Of a DNA stretch of 64,000 nt, positions 1-8,361 are shown piece after piece. The stretch lies in contig NZ_JACJRS010000012.1 in NCBI RefSeq assembly GCF_014697375.1, positions 16,279 to 80,278 on the forward strand, written 5' to 3'. This stretch comes from Phormidium sp. FACHB-1136 (lineage in GTDB: Bacteria; Cyanobacteriota; Cyanobacteriia; Phormidesmidales; Phormidesmidaceae). The notes below the pieces were generated by a model. That model was given only the letters and a program-made list of their open reading frames with translations. It was not told where the DNA came from and ran no database searches. A program made the translations under genes and the position numbers. Each line of letters begins with the position of its first letter. Position 1 is the first letter of the stretch.

Positions 1-533
1 ATCTTCATGCCCTGCTCGATCAGAAACGTGGGCACGGGGATGGTGGGAGCGGCCTGGACGCGGTAGGTGAGGAGGGTGCCTTCGCCCATATCTTGCAAAT
101 GCAGATCGGCATCGAAATAGGAGAAGGTGCCCCGTTCTAAGCGAAATTGAATGTGTTCGCAGGCGGTTTCAAACACCTGGAGGTAGATTTCCACCTGGGC
201 CGTCATCATCATGAACCCCTTGCGCCCCACCTGGTACAGGCGGCGATAGCGATAGGTTGCCGTTTTCACCGATTCCAGCACTTCGCTGTGGGTGATGTTG
301 GGGAAAAACTGCGTCCAGCGGCGATAGCTGGTGACCTGGGGCCAAATGTGGGAACGATCCAGGGGCACATACATGTGGGCCATCACCGCTGCGGGTTCAT
401 GGGGCTGGGATTGGGGCACAATCAACACATCCCCCCGGATTAACGCGATCTGATCACGGGCTAAAAACCGGGCGGGATCCACCACCCCCTGGGGACTGGA
501 AGGGGCTACCTCTCCGTCAATGCTGACAACCAT
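1..533 (-). CDS. SRPBCC/START-like protein (3' end outside window)
   Basis: This is the first 177 codons of a minus-strand gene whose end lies beyond base 1. The ATG (533-531) is preceded by AGGAG at 544-540, six bases away, which fixes the start. The visible protein has a short leader, then a block with WPQVTSYRRW, FFPNITHSEVLE and a run of beta-strand-like segments ending in TIPVPTFLIEQG. That layout resembles the coenzyme-Q-binding/polyketide cyclase (SRPBCC) fold, which forms a hydrophobic pocket for lipids or isoprenoids. No catalytic residues can be named and no signal peptide is seen. It diverges from minD, from which it is separated by about 300 bp. The fold assignment is likely; the ligand is unknown. 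Confidence 0.7.
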   Translation of the reverse strand, partial: MVVSIDGEVAPSSPQGVVDPARFLARDQIALIRGDVLIVPQSQPHEPAAVMAHMYVPLDRSHIWPQVTSYRRWTQFFPNITHSEVLESVKTATYRYRRLYQVGRKGFMMMTAQVEIYLQVFETACEHIQFRLERGTFSYFDADLHLQDMGEGTLLTYRVQAAPTIPVPTFLIEQGMK

Positions 534-830
534 ACGTCACTCCTGACCCTTGCTGTTGATGGGCTACCCTCCGGCGTTGGCCCCTAGGATGTCCCTAACC
601 GTGATGGCCTTCGTCGTTCAAGGATAGCGGGTATATCTTTGGTGTACCCGAATCCCTGTGCCATCTAACCCTTTAGACACAATTCTTGCGGTGCCTTTAC
701 GCACATTCCCCCAGGGGGCGGGTCAAGCTTCATGGAGGGGAGATTCTGAAACCGGATGGCTCGGTTGTGTAAATTCCTCGTAAAATTCGTGGAGTTGTAA
801 AGTTTAGACGGTAGAACGCTGGGTTAGCCT

Positions 831-1628
831 ATGACGCGCATCATTGTAATGACCTCTGGCAAGGGCGGGGTAGGCAAAACCACCTGCACCACCAACCTGG
901 GCATGGCCCTAGCGCAGCGGGATCAAAAGGTCGTGGTCATTGATGCCGACTTTGGTCTGCGTAACCTCGACCTGCTGCTGGGCCTAGAAAATCGCATTGT
1001 CTACACCGCCCTGGATGTGTTGGCGGGGGATTGCACCATTGAAAAAGCCCTAGTGAAAGACAAGCGCCAGCCCAACCTGGCCCTGCTGGCGGCGGCCCAA
1101 AACCGCAATAAAGAGGCCATCACCCCCGACCAAATGAAGGAACTGGTGGCGGGGCTAAAGGGGCAGTACGACTTTGTGATTATCGACTGTCCGGCGGGGA
1201 TTGAACTGGGCTTTCAAAACGCCATTGCCCCAGCCAATGAGGCCATTGTGGTGACCACGCCGGAGGTTTCCGCCGTGCGCGACGCCGACCGAGTGGTGGG
1301 TCTGCTGGAGGCCAGCGACGTGAAATACACCAAACTGTTGGTCAACCGCCTCAAGCCCGCCATGGTGCAGGAAGACCAAATGATGTCCGTTCGCGATGTT
1401 TTAGATATCCTAGCGGTGCCGCTGCTGGGCGTGATCCCCGACGACGAGCGGGTGATTGTGTCCTCCAACCGGGGCGAACCCCTGGTGCTAGATGAAAAGC
1501 TCTCCATGGCGGGGATGGCCTTCCAAAACATTGCTCGGCGGCTGCTGGGAGAAGAGGTGCCCCTGCTCGACCTCACCGCCACCCACGACGATATCTTTAG
1601 CCGCATTCGTCGTTTTCTGCGGGGGTAA
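831..1628 (+). CDS. minD: septum site-determining protein MinD
   Basis: MinD is the membrane-bound ATPase that, with MinC and MinE, restricts Z-ring assembly to mid-cell. The 265-aa protein has the deviant Walker A motif SGKGGVGKTT at residues 9-18 (signature Lys11 and Lys16), the ADFGLRNLD switch near residue 40, a FVIIDCPAG Walker B region near 122, and a basic amphipathic C-terminal end (RIRRFLRG) that in this family acts as the membrane-targeting sequence. Length is typical. minE follows 121 bp downstream, but no minC lies upstream, where a divergent START-like gene sits. Identification is secure. Confidence 0.97.
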   Translation: MTRIIVMTSGKGGVGKTTCTTNLGMALAQRDQKVVVIDADFGLRNLDLLLGLENRIVYTALDVLAGDCTIEKALVKDKRQPNLALLAAAQNRNKEAITPDQMKELVAGLKGQYDFVIIDCPAGIELGFQNAIAPANEAIVVTTPEVSAVRDADRVVGLLEASDVKYTKLLVNRLKPAMVQEDQMMSVRDVLDILAVPLLGVIPDDERVIVSSNRGEPLVLDEKLSMAGMAFQNIARRLLGEEVPLLDLTATHDDIFSRIRRFLRG

Positions 1629-1749
1629 ATGGCTGGGAATCGTCCCTGGCTTGGAGGTCCTACCTTGGAGTTCCCAACCCTAGGACTTTCCTCTGAAATT
1701 CCCCCGCCCCGCCCCCGGTGTCCGATGTCATCCACATCCCCCCGTCCCC

Positions 1750-2277
1750 ATGCTCAGCGAACTGCTCGATAAACTCTTTAACCGCAACCGCACCCCCACC
1801 AGCCGGGAGTCGGCGAAGCAACGTCTTCAGTTTGTTCTCGCCCACGACCGCACCGACCTCAGCCCCGACCTGGTGGAAAAAATGCGCCAGGAGATTTTAG
1901 AGGTGGTGTCGCGCTACGTGGAGCTTGACCAAGAACACCTAGAATTTAATTTGGAAAGCGATCAGCGCATGACCGCCCTGATTGCCAACCTGCCCATCCG
2001 CCGAGTGCGGCCCACCTCTCCTGTGGTGCCCGAAAATCTCGATACCGCTCCCAAGGCCGACGCTCCCCAAACGTCCACCACCGAGGACCCCAGCCCCGCC
2101 GCCGAGTCCACGGAGGCTCCTGAGGCCACCTCTGGTTTCACCGTTGAAGTCGCCCCTGTCGAGGAAACTTCACCCGATACCGAGTCTTCCAATACCGTCG
2201 ATGCCGTTGAGTCCACCACCACCATCGACCCCACCCCAACGCCGACTTCGCCCGAAGATTCCCCTCGCCATGACTAA
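1750..2277 (+). CDS. minE: cell division topological specificity factor MinE with long C-terminal tail
   Basis: MinE stimulates MinD ATPase and drives its release from the membrane. Residues 1-85 match the family: an N-terminal membrane/anti-MinCD helix (LLDKLFNR) and the [15 protein letters not shown] strand, then a dimerisation part ending in [10 protein letters not shown]. The usual protein is about 90-100 aa, whereas this one is 175 aa. The extra 85 or so residues are Pro, Ser, Thr and acid rich with no hydrophobic core, so they are probably disordered. The reading frame of the tail stays open to the overlap with the next gene. The stop overlaps the ferredoxin start by 8 bp (2270-2277), suggesting translational coupling. 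Confidence 0.93.
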   Translation: MLSELLDKLFNRNRTPTSRESAKQRLQFVLAHDRTDLSPDLVEKMRQEILEVVSRYVELDQEHLEFNLESDQRMTALIANLPIRRVRPTSPVVPENLDTAPKADAPQTSTTEDPSPAAESTEAPEATSGFTVEVAPVEETSPDTESSNTVDAVESTTTIDPTPTPTSPEDSPRHD

Positions 2278-2689
2278 TTCTCCAACCTCAGCATCCCAAA
2301 CGCCCGAAACGGCCCTCCAACAGAGTGTTAACGCTCTGGCCCTGACCAGCATTCAGCGCCATGTGTTTATCTGCGCCGACCAGTCCATTCCCAAATGCTG
2401 CGACAAGGCCGCCAGCATCGAAGCCTGGGACTATCTCAAGGATCGTCTCAAGGAGTTGAAGCTAGACATCCCCACCGCCGAGCGGCCCACCAGCATTTTT
2501 CGCACCAAGGTTCACTGCCTGCGGGTGTGCCACCAGGGGCCAATTTTGCTGGTTTATCCCGATGGCGTTTGGTATCACAGCGCTACCCCAGCGGTGATCG
2601 AGCGCATCATCCAAGAACACCTCATCGGTGGCCAAGTGGTCGAGGAATACGCCTTTCTCACCCATCCCCTGCCCAACCTCGAACCCTAG
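2270..2689 (+). CDS. thioredoxin-like (2Fe-2S) ferredoxin
   Basis: A 139-aa protein of the thioredoxin-fold 2Fe-2S ferredoxin family, the type also found as a domain of NuoE/HoxE-like subunits. Candidate cluster ligands are Cys35, Cys43 or Cys44, Cys83 and Cys87 (pattern C-x7/8-C and C-x3-C), followed by the family's [10 protein letters not shown] strand. The ATG lies inside the end of minE; the open frame extends further upstream, but that part reads through minE in another frame and is not protein-like. It is probably a soluble electron carrier; its redox partner is not evident. gun4 follows closely on the same strand. Confidence 0.85.
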   Translation: MTNSPTSASQTPETALQQSVNALALTSIQRHVFICADQSIPKCCDKAASIEAWDYLKDRLKELKLDIPTAERPTSIFRTKVHCLRVCHQGPILLVYPDGVWYHSATPAVIERIIQEHLIGGQVVEEYAFLTHPLPNLEP

Positions 2690-2756
2690 ACCCTGCCCCA
2701 GAAACCGCCGAAATTGCCATATCATGGGGAAGGGCAGTTTCGCAGCGCGCAGCAAG

Positions 2757-3467
2757 ATGGTTATGGTTTCGGAAAGCGGCACATTGGAGGACTTGCGACA
2801 ACAGCTTCAGGGCGATTCCCTCAAGCGGCAGCTCTCGGCGGTTCACGAACTGGTGGCCCTGGGAACCGAGGGGCTAGACACCCTCAAAGCCGTGCTACTA
2901 GAACGCAAGGATGCACCGCCTACCATTTTGGATGGCCGCATGGTGCAGGTGCTCTACGCTACCCAGCAGGACGAGATTCAAGACTTTTTGCTAGAAACCT
3001 GGCCCGAAGGTCGGGTACCCATGCCCTCCGCCGCCGAGATTGACTATTCCCCCATTCAAGACTGCCTGGTGGCACAAGATTTTCAGGAAGCCGACCGCCT
3101 CACCTTGGTCAAACTGTGCGAACTGGCTGGCCCCACGGCGGTAAAGCGCAAATGGGTCTACTTCACAGAAGTCGAGATGTTCCCCAGCCTGGATTTGCAA
3201 ACCCTTGATCGGCTTTGGCAAATCTACTCTGAAGGCAAGTTTGGTTTTTCCGTGCAGCGGCGTATTTGGCTGGGCGTGGGCCAAAACTGGGACAAACTCT
3301 GGCCCCGCCTCGCCTGGAAAGACGACAACATCTGGACACGCTATCCGGGCGGCTTCATGTGGGATCTCAGCGCCCCCGATGGCCACCTGCCCCTCTCCAA
3401 TCAGTTGCGCGGCGTGCGAATGATGGCCTCCCTGCTGTCTCACCCCGCCTGGAACGAAAACGACTAA
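2757..3467 (+). CDS. gun4: GUN4 tetrapyrrole-biosynthesis regulator
   Basis: GUN4 binds protoporphyrin IX and Mg-protoporphyrin and stimulates Mg-chelatase, the first committed step of chlorophyll synthesis. The C-terminal two thirds carry the diagnostic porphyrin-binding core: DRLTLVKLCELAG, KWVYFTEVEMFPSLDL, FGFSVQRRIWL, a short greasy-loop region, WTRYPGGFMWDLSAP and HLPLSNQLRGVRMM. The N-terminal part is a helical repeat-like bundle as in full-length cyanobacterial forms. Alignment to the usual start puts the initiator at ATG 2757 or ATG 2763 (236 or 234 aa). The frame is open further upstream but encodes an unlikely Pro/Arg-rich stretch. No strong ribosome site distinguishes the two. Confidence 0.93.
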   Translation: MVMVSESGTLEDLRQQLQGDSLKRQLSAVHELVALGTEGLDTLKAVLLERKDAPPTILDGRMVQVLYATQQDEIQDFLLETWPEGRVPMPSAAEIDYSPIQDCLVAQDFQEADRLTLVKLCELAGPTAVKRKWVYFTEVEMFPSLDLQTLDRLWQIYSEGKFGFSVQRRIWLGVGQNWDKLWPRLAWKDDNIWTRYPGGFMWDLSAPDGHLPLSNQLRGVRMMASLLSHPAWNEND

Positions 3468-3470
3468 TCC

Positions 3471-3611
3471 ATGGCCAAACAGCGCTCCAAGGCGGATCTG
3501 CCGACTAAGATGTGCCCTGTGTGTCAGCGATCCTTTACCTGGCGCAAAAAGTGGGCCGATTGTTGGGACGAGGTGAAATACTGCTCCGAACGCTGCCGCC
3601 GTCGTCGTTAG
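3471..3611 (+). CDS. DUF2256 small zinc-ribbon-like protein
   Basis: A 46-aa protein starting 3 bp after the gun4 stop. It has a basic N-terminus, then CPVC (residues 15-18), the aromatic segment FTWRKKW, and CSERC (38-42), ending in RRRR. The two paired-cysteine knuckles, order and length match the DUF2256 family, thought to bind zinc. Function is unknown. The tight spacing to gun4 suggests a shared transcript. Confidence 0.88.
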   Translation: MAKQRSKADLPTKMCPVCQRSFTWRKKWADCWDEVKYCSERCRRRR

Positions 3612-3689
3612 GGGTACCTTGCGCTTTACAACGGACGGGGCATTGAGTACCGTGGGGAGTAGCTTTGATAACGTTTTGTGAAGATCCCT

Positions 3690-4871
3690 ATGCAGTACCG
3701 TCGATTTGGTCGCACCAATCTGCAAATACCCGTATTTTCCTGCGGCGGTATGCGGTATCAGCATTCCTGGAAGGATGTGCCCCTGGCAGAGATTCCGGCC
3801 AAAAACCAGGCTAACCTGGAGGCCACCATCCGCCGCGCTCTAGAGGCGGGCATTAACCACATCGAAACCGCCCGTGGCTACGGCACCTCGGAAATTCAAC
3901 TGGGCGAAATTTTGCCGACCCTGCCCCGTGATGGCCTAATTGTGCAAACCAAGGTTTCCCCCACGGAAAACCCAGAGGACTTTCGCCGCACCCTCAGCCA
4001 ATCCCTCGACAACTTGAAGCTAGAAACGGTCGATTTGCTGGGCATCCACGGCATCAACACCGCCGAACTGCTGGACTGGACGCTACGACCGGGCGGTTGT
4101 TTGGAGGTAGCCCAGGAGTTCCAACGGCAGGGTCGGGTGCGGTTCATTGGCTTCTCCACCCATGCCCCCACGGCGGTGATTCTGCGGGCGATTGAGTCTG
4201 ACCAGTTCGACTATGTCAACCTGCACTGGTACTACATTCATCAGGAGAACTGGCCCGCCATCGAAGCCGCCCAGCGCCACGATATGGGGGTGTTCATCAT
4301 CAGCCCTGCCGACAAGGGGGGCCACCTTTATCATCCGTCCCAAACCTTGGCGGATCTCTGTGCTCCCCTCAGCCCGATGGTGTTCAATAATCTGTTTTGC
4401 CTCCGCCGTTCCCAGGTACACACCCTCAGCATTGGCGCGGCCCGCCCCAGCGATTTTGACGAGCACCTGAAAACCCTGCCCCTGCTAGCGGAGGCCGACG
4501 TTCACCTAGCGCCCGTGCTAGAACGGCTAGAGCAACAGGCCCAAGCCGTCCTGGGGGAAGATTGGCTAAACCACTGGCGAGAAGGGCTTCCCACCCCCGA
4601 AGACACCCCCGGACAGGTGAACATCCCGGTGATTCTGTGGCTGCGAAATCTCCTGCTGGCCTACGATATGGAAGAATTCGCCAAGGCCCGCTACAACCTG
4701 CTGGGCAACGGGGGCCACTGGTTCCCTGGCCAAAAGGCAGAAGCCATGGATGATCTAGATTTTTCCGATTGCCTGCGCCACAGTCCCTACGCCAGCAAAA
4801 TTCCGGCGATGTTGGCCGACACCCACCAGCGCCTAGGGGGCGAAGCCGTGGCCCGATTGTCCAACGCCTAA
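3690..4871 (+). CDS. aldo/keto reductase family protein
   Basis: A 393-aa NAD(P)H-dependent oxidoreductase-like TIM barrel. The start MQYRRFGRTNLQIPVFSCGGMR is typical of this cyanobacterial subfamily; a GTG twelve bases upstream is less likely. The expected tetrad maps to Glu59 (in place of the usual Asp), Tyr64, Lys88 and His120, within HIETARGYG, VQTKV and GIHG. The last 120 residues after the barrel form an extra helical domain without a cysteine cluster. The substrate is unknown. It is the last gene of the rightward minD-to-here run, followed by a dispersed repeat. Confidence 0.88.
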   Translation: MQYRRFGRTNLQIPVFSCGGMRYQHSWKDVPLAEIPAKNQANLEATIRRALEAGINHIETARGYGTSEIQLGEILPTLPRDGLIVQTKVSPTENPEDFRRTLSQSLDNLKLETVDLLGIHGINTAELLDWTLRPGGCLEVAQEFQRQGRVRFIGFSTHAPTAVILRAIESDQFDYVNLHWYYIHQENWPAIEAAQRHDMGVFIISPADKGGHLYHPSQTLADLCAPLSPMVFNNLFCLRRSQVHTLSIGAARPSDFDEHLKTLPLLAEADVHLAPVLERLEQQAQAVLGEDWLNHWREGLPTPEDTPGQVNIPVILWLRNLLLAYDMEEFAKARYNLLGNGGHWFPGQKAEAMDDLDFSDCLRHSPYASKIPAMLADTHQRLGGEAVARLSNA

Positions 4872-4953
4872 GCGGTCTTAAGGACATTGAACAATCCGCT
4901 GTTGCCCCCTCTTAGGACAACCTCGGATACCCCTAGGGTGAGAATTTATCCTC

Positions 4954-5048
4954 AATCTGGCTTGTTTGCTCCCGGTATCAGCGGGCGGGGTTTCCTCAAC
5001 CCTATGGTTGGCTGGGCTGGGAATCGGGGTGATCCAGTTAGGATTTGG
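4954..5048 (+). repeat. dispersed intergenic repeat, family A, copy 1
   Basis: About 95 bp that align end to end with the inverse of 49121-49210 and, over the core, with 27837-27921 and 54601-54680. The shared order is AATCYGG, then CCCGGTATCAGCGGGCG, a variable dyad, GGGCTGGGAATCGGGG and a final GATTTGG. This copy overlaps the last codons of the Uma2 gene. Confidence 0.85.
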
Positions 5049-5685
5049 GATCAGGTGGTGATCGGAGCCAATCCCTCAAGGTTCGCTCTGCCGCTACCTC
5101 GTCCTGTTGAGCCTGGGCCAAAAAATCGTAGAGCTTTTCCTTCGGGATTTGGGGGAACGTAGGGCTTCGGTCTACGTCCTGATACGCCCCATTCTGAAGC
5201 TGATAAATTCGCCAGATTTCGCCGTTATAGCGCCAAAACTCAGCCACACCTAGGGCGGCATAGAGTGCCAATTTGTCAATATCGGTGTGGGTAATATCCA
5301 CCTCCACGACGAGATCGGGCGGCGGGTCGGTGGACAGATCCACGGTGCGCCCTGCCACCAAGGGCTGGTTTTGAATATAGTAGGCATTGTCCGGCTCAGC
5401 ACCCCGATCTAGGTCTTCCCGGTCGAGGGTCGTAGACCCCAGGGTTTTGATGGCTAACCCTAGCTCGGCCACCAGAATTCTGATAAATAGGCCAATCAAT
5501 TCTCGGGCAAATTCATGGAGTTCTGAGGGCATCACAATTTCAAGGGTACCGCGATCATAGACCAGCCGCGCCGCCCGACTCTGGGGCAACGCCTGGAGAA
5601 TTTGCTGGTAGCCCTGCCAAGTCATGGCATGGAAGGCAATCCGGGTTTCAGCAATGACCTTGGGGGGGGCTGTAGAAATAACCAT
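5038..5685 (-). CDS. Uma2 family (DUF820) restriction-endonuclease-like protein
   Basis: A 215-aa member of the Uma2/DUF820 family, abundant in cyanobacteria and built on the PD-(D/E)XK nuclease fold. The sequence shows YQQILQALP, the conserved LVYDRGTLEIVMPS strand pair, EPDNAYYI, the acidic PPPDLVVEVDIT strand and ALYAALGVAEFWRY, in family order. The first ATG is 5685; a GTG nine bases upstream is possible. Biological targets of this family are unknown. The 3' end runs into a dispersed repeat, which supplies the last residues and the stop codon. Confidence 0.9.
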   Translation of the reverse strand: MVISTAPPKVIAETRIAFHAMTWQGYQQILQALPQSRAARLVYDRGTLEIVMPSELHEFARELIGLFIRILVAELGLAIKTLGSTTLDREDLDRGAEPDNAYYIQNQPLVAGRTVDLSTDPPPDLVVEVDITHTDIDKLALYAALGVAEFWRYNGEIWRIYQLQNGAYQDVDRSPTFPQIPKEKLYDFLAQAQQDEVAAERTLRDWLRSPPDPKS

Positions 5686-5859
5686 GGGTGACACCAGATC
5701 ACAACAAGAACACTAGACGGCTAACGTAGGACACTGGTTAAACGCTGGGGCCAATTCAAGGTTGAAGTGCAACACCTGCTAGTGCAACTTAAAGGTAATT
5801 GTGGGCATGACCCACCTGACTGACGCCGTGGTTACTCTCGGGTGGCAAGGAATAAACGG

Positions 5860-6741
5860 TTAGAACGTTTGGGATTGCACGGCCCAGCGACGAAACCCAA
5901 TGGCTAGGCCCAGCAGCAGGGCAATGCCCAATACTCCGGCTAGGGGGTTGCCATCCAGGCCTGTGACCCAAGCCGGAACTCGCCCCGTTGGCTGGAGCAG
6001 ATGCCCCACGTTTAGCACGTAATACATCCACACTAGCCCCCCGTGCAGGCCCACCGCTGGCCCCAGGCTAGTTTCGCGAGGATCGGGCCGCAGGGCCACC
6101 CGTCGCGCCCCCACCAGAACTATGCCGAGCAGAAGCAGGCCCAAAAACTGGGGCAGCATTTGCAGCATCACGGCCAGAGGCTTGATGAAGTGGGCCACTG
6201 CAAAAATCAGACTGTTGGTCATCAGCGCCACCCCAGGGGAAAGCCCCCGTTCTAGTTCTCCCAACAGCCAGCCGCGAAACAACACTTCCTCCGACCAGCC
6301 CACAGCTAGGGCGGTGAGTGCGCCGCCTAAAATAATCGTGCCCCAGGGTTCGTTGGCGATGGCTTCGGCATTGGGCACCGCCCACCCCATCCCCAACTGG
6401 ATGCCCCCCAGGGCAACAAGGCTCAAAACGCCAATCCCTAGCCCTAGCCCAAACCCCCGCCCCAGACGATGGAATCCGGTGAAGCCAATGGCCTGCCAGG
6501 GTTGCCGCAAACCATGCACCCGCCGCTGCCACTGGGGCAACAGGGCCAAAAACACGAGGTAGAGCATGGCCGTGGGAATTAGATCGCCACCGGGAAGCTT
6601 GTCTTGGCTAGACAGCCGATAGAAGGGCCAAGCCACGGGAAACCAAAGGGCTACCGCGATGCCTAAAAAAACGAAAACCCTGATCAGGGCGGGCCACTGG
6701 GCCAATTTCCCTTTTGTAATCCAGTTTGTGATCCAGCTCAT
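5860..6741 (-). CDS. CPBP family intramembrane glutamic endopeptidase
   Basis: A 293-aa polytopic membrane protein with about seven hydrophobic segments. It carries the CPBP/Abi (CAAX protease) motifs: EE-x3-R at residues 151-156 (GWSEEVLFRGWL), a second motif with His184 (FAVAHF), and a third with His near 234 (GLHGGLVW). Such enzymes cleave within or near the membrane. It begins 5 bp after the clpS stop on the same strand, so the two are almost certainly co-transcribed. A role in membrane-protein turnover is an inference from that pairing; the substrate is unknown. Confidence 0.9.
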   Translation of the reverse strand: MSWITNWITKGKLAQWPALIRVFVFLGIAVALWFPVAWPFYRLSSQDKLPGGDLIPTAMLYLVFLALLPQWQRRVHGLRQPWQAIGFTGFHRLGRGFGLGLGIGVLSLVALGGIQLGMGWAVPNAEAIANEPWGTIILGGALTALAVGWSEEVLFRGWLLGELERGLSPGVALMTNSLIFAVAHFIKPLAVMLQMLPQFLGLLLLGIVLVGARRVALRPDPRETSLGPAVGLHGGLVWMYYVLNVGHLLQPTGRVPAWVTGLDGNPLAGVLGIALLLGLAIGFRRWAVQSQTF

Positions 6742-6746
6742 TCGGC

Positions 6747-7034
6747 CTACTCATCTGGCTCGATGGTGCTGCTCAACCCCAGGTTGCACAACCCTTCGCT
6801 GTAAAATTCTGCGTGTTCTAGGGCACAGGTAATCACTAGCGCCACCCCTGCCGTGTGGGCCTGCATCATAATGTCCACCGCTTGGGGCATGGTGAGACTG
6901 GGCACCACCTTCAGCAACGACTCCACCACATATTCCATGGAGTTAAAGTCGTCATTGTGAAGCAGAACCCGGTAGCGGGGAGCTGGCTTACGAATGGTTG
7001 AGGTTGACTTCTTTTCAATCGTTTCAACCGACAC
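6747..7034 (-). CDS. clpS: ATP-dependent Clp protease adaptor ClpS
   Basis: ClpS binds N-degron substrates and delivers them to ClpC/ClpAP-type unfoldases. The 95-aa protein has a flexible N-terminal tail, then YRVLLHNDDFNSMEYVVESL (the Asn-Asp pair that contacts the substrate N-terminus), a MPQAVDIMMQAHTAG helix and CALEHAEFYSEGL. These match the family closely. Cyanobacteria have two ClpS paralogues and I cannot say which this is. It is the first gene of a two-gene unit with the CPBP protease. Confidence 0.95.
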   Translation of the reverse strand: MSVETIEKKSTSTIRKPAPRYRVLLHNDDFNSMEYVVESLLKVVPSLTMPQAVDIMMQAHTAGVALVITCALEHAEFYSEGLCNLGLSSTIEPDE

Positions 7035-7318
7035 AGCAACACCTCATGGTTCCCAGAATTAGCATGGATCAAGGGGATCTGACCGCAGGACTCAACCCAG
7101 CACGGCGACGGTTCTATGACCATCCGGAACAACGTCTTTGCCTGCGCCTTAGGTTGTTTCCCTGAGCCTTCACCCTCATCATAAAACGTTACGCTAGGTT
7201 TGGCATTTCTGCCCCATCTAGACCAGCATGTCTTAGGTTTGCCGCCCAGGCTGAGCCTATCGCCCCCCTGTTCATTCTGAAGTATCGCTTAGGGCCACCC
7301 GCGTCCACCCCTGTTCCC

Positions 7319-7744
7319 ATGATCAAAGACCTGCAACCGCCGTCCTTTCAGCCCCATCAAATTGTTTATCTGACCTGCGATCAGAGTCGGCTTTACACTG
7401 AGGTGATTGAAATTTTGGTGGATCGGCAACTGGCCTGGGTGAGGCCGCTGGTGTTGGTGACGCCGACAGAAACCCTGCCCCTCGCGGCCTCTTCGGTGCT
7501 AGGGCTGCCCGATCCTCAAGGCTGGCCGGACCGACCAACCACCCCAGATCTACTCTGGCCCCTCGATCAGTTTTGCCCTGCCCTCGATACCGACTTTGTG
7601 ACCCTGTTGGCAACCCTAGCCGACCGACCGGATCAATGGCTATCGGCATCCCACAGCGTTAGGGTGTCGCAGTTCACCCGTCGCCTGTGGGAAAAGGTTG
7701 CAGGGGCTTCCCAGCCTAACCAGGCCTCAACCGACCGCATTTAA
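7319..7744 (+). CDS. conserved hypothetical protein
   Basis: A 141-aa protein with no recognised domain. It begins PPSFQPHQIVYLTCDQSRLYTEVIEILVDRQLAWVRPLVLV, which looks like a small alpha/beta unit, and ends in a low-complexity tail. The central part contains a WPLDQFCPALDTDF segment. The start ATG follows a poor ribosome site. Codon use matches the neighbours, so the gene looks real. It stands alone, diverging from clpS, with 617 bp of non-coding DNA after it. Confidence 0.7.
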   Translation: MIKDLQPPSFQPHQIVYLTCDQSRLYTEVIEILVDRQLAWVRPLVLVTPTETLPLAASSVLGLPDPQGWPDRPTTPDLLWPLDQFCPALDTDFVTLLATLADRPDQWLSASHSVRVSQFTRRLWEKVAGASQPNQASTDRI

Positions 7745-8361
7745 ACGGATACAGAGGCTACACTCCTCCGTATTTTTACGATCAAGGGATTTTTGTGAAC
7801 TTTCTGCAAACAATCGCAATCTTGCGTAAGAGATTCCACGGATCTGATTAACAATAGGCCATCACCTTGGTGCAAAGCCTATAGATCGTTGGGTTGTCCC
7901 CCAGGATCTAGCCTGACCGCCAAGGTGGTAAAACAGAGCCACCCTCCCTAGGGGCACGCCTGAGGAGATCGCGGGTCACTTCTGTCAGAAAGGTCTTCAC
8001 AGCAACCTGACCAAGTCAGGCATGTATGTTTAGATACCTTGACTTGCAGAGATTTCGTGGTTGACTTAAATGCAACGAGGTCTCTGTATTTCTGATCTGG
8101 AGGGTGAGGTGGCCGTTCTGAAGGTAGGATCAAAAACCTAAGATGGAGTGACTTAAGTCACAAACATTTTGATTTTCTTGAGCTATATTCGGTGAATTCA
8201 CGGAAAAGCTCCGTTGAGATTCTCCCTAAATACATCAAGATATGGCTAACTCTAGCGTCCAGGGTTGCCACGCTCTACGAAGGACGCGTACCTTCGTAGA
8301 TGTCGGAACCACGCTTTACACTCGTTAAAATCACGTAGGACACACCAGGAGTATATCGGGT
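7745..8361. other. 617-bp non-coding region upstream of the STAS gene
   Basis: Stops in all frames; less GC-rich than the flanks. It holds at least two clean inverted repeats: CCTGAC-CAA-GTCAGG at 8006-8020 and the 10-bp-arm hairpin at 8274-8300. A long 5' leader or a small RNA is possible. I see no coding potential. Confidence 0.6.
8274..8300 (+). promoter_or_regulatory. perfect 10-bp inverted repeat in the leader of the STAS gene
   Basis: TCTACGAAGG and CCTTCGTAGA flank a 7-base loop that is itself near-palindromic (ACGCGTA). The element lies 61 bp before the start codon and has no T-run, so a protein-binding site or a leader stem is more likely than a terminator. Confidence 0.55.

Noticed and set aside
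1982..2269. In-frame extension upstream of the ferredoxin ATG
   Set aside because: It overlaps minE in another frame and is a Pro-rich string without similarity to ferredoxins.
4887..5162. 91-codon frame after the aldo/keto reductase
   Set aside because: It reads through repeat A and the end of the Uma2 gene; no protein character.
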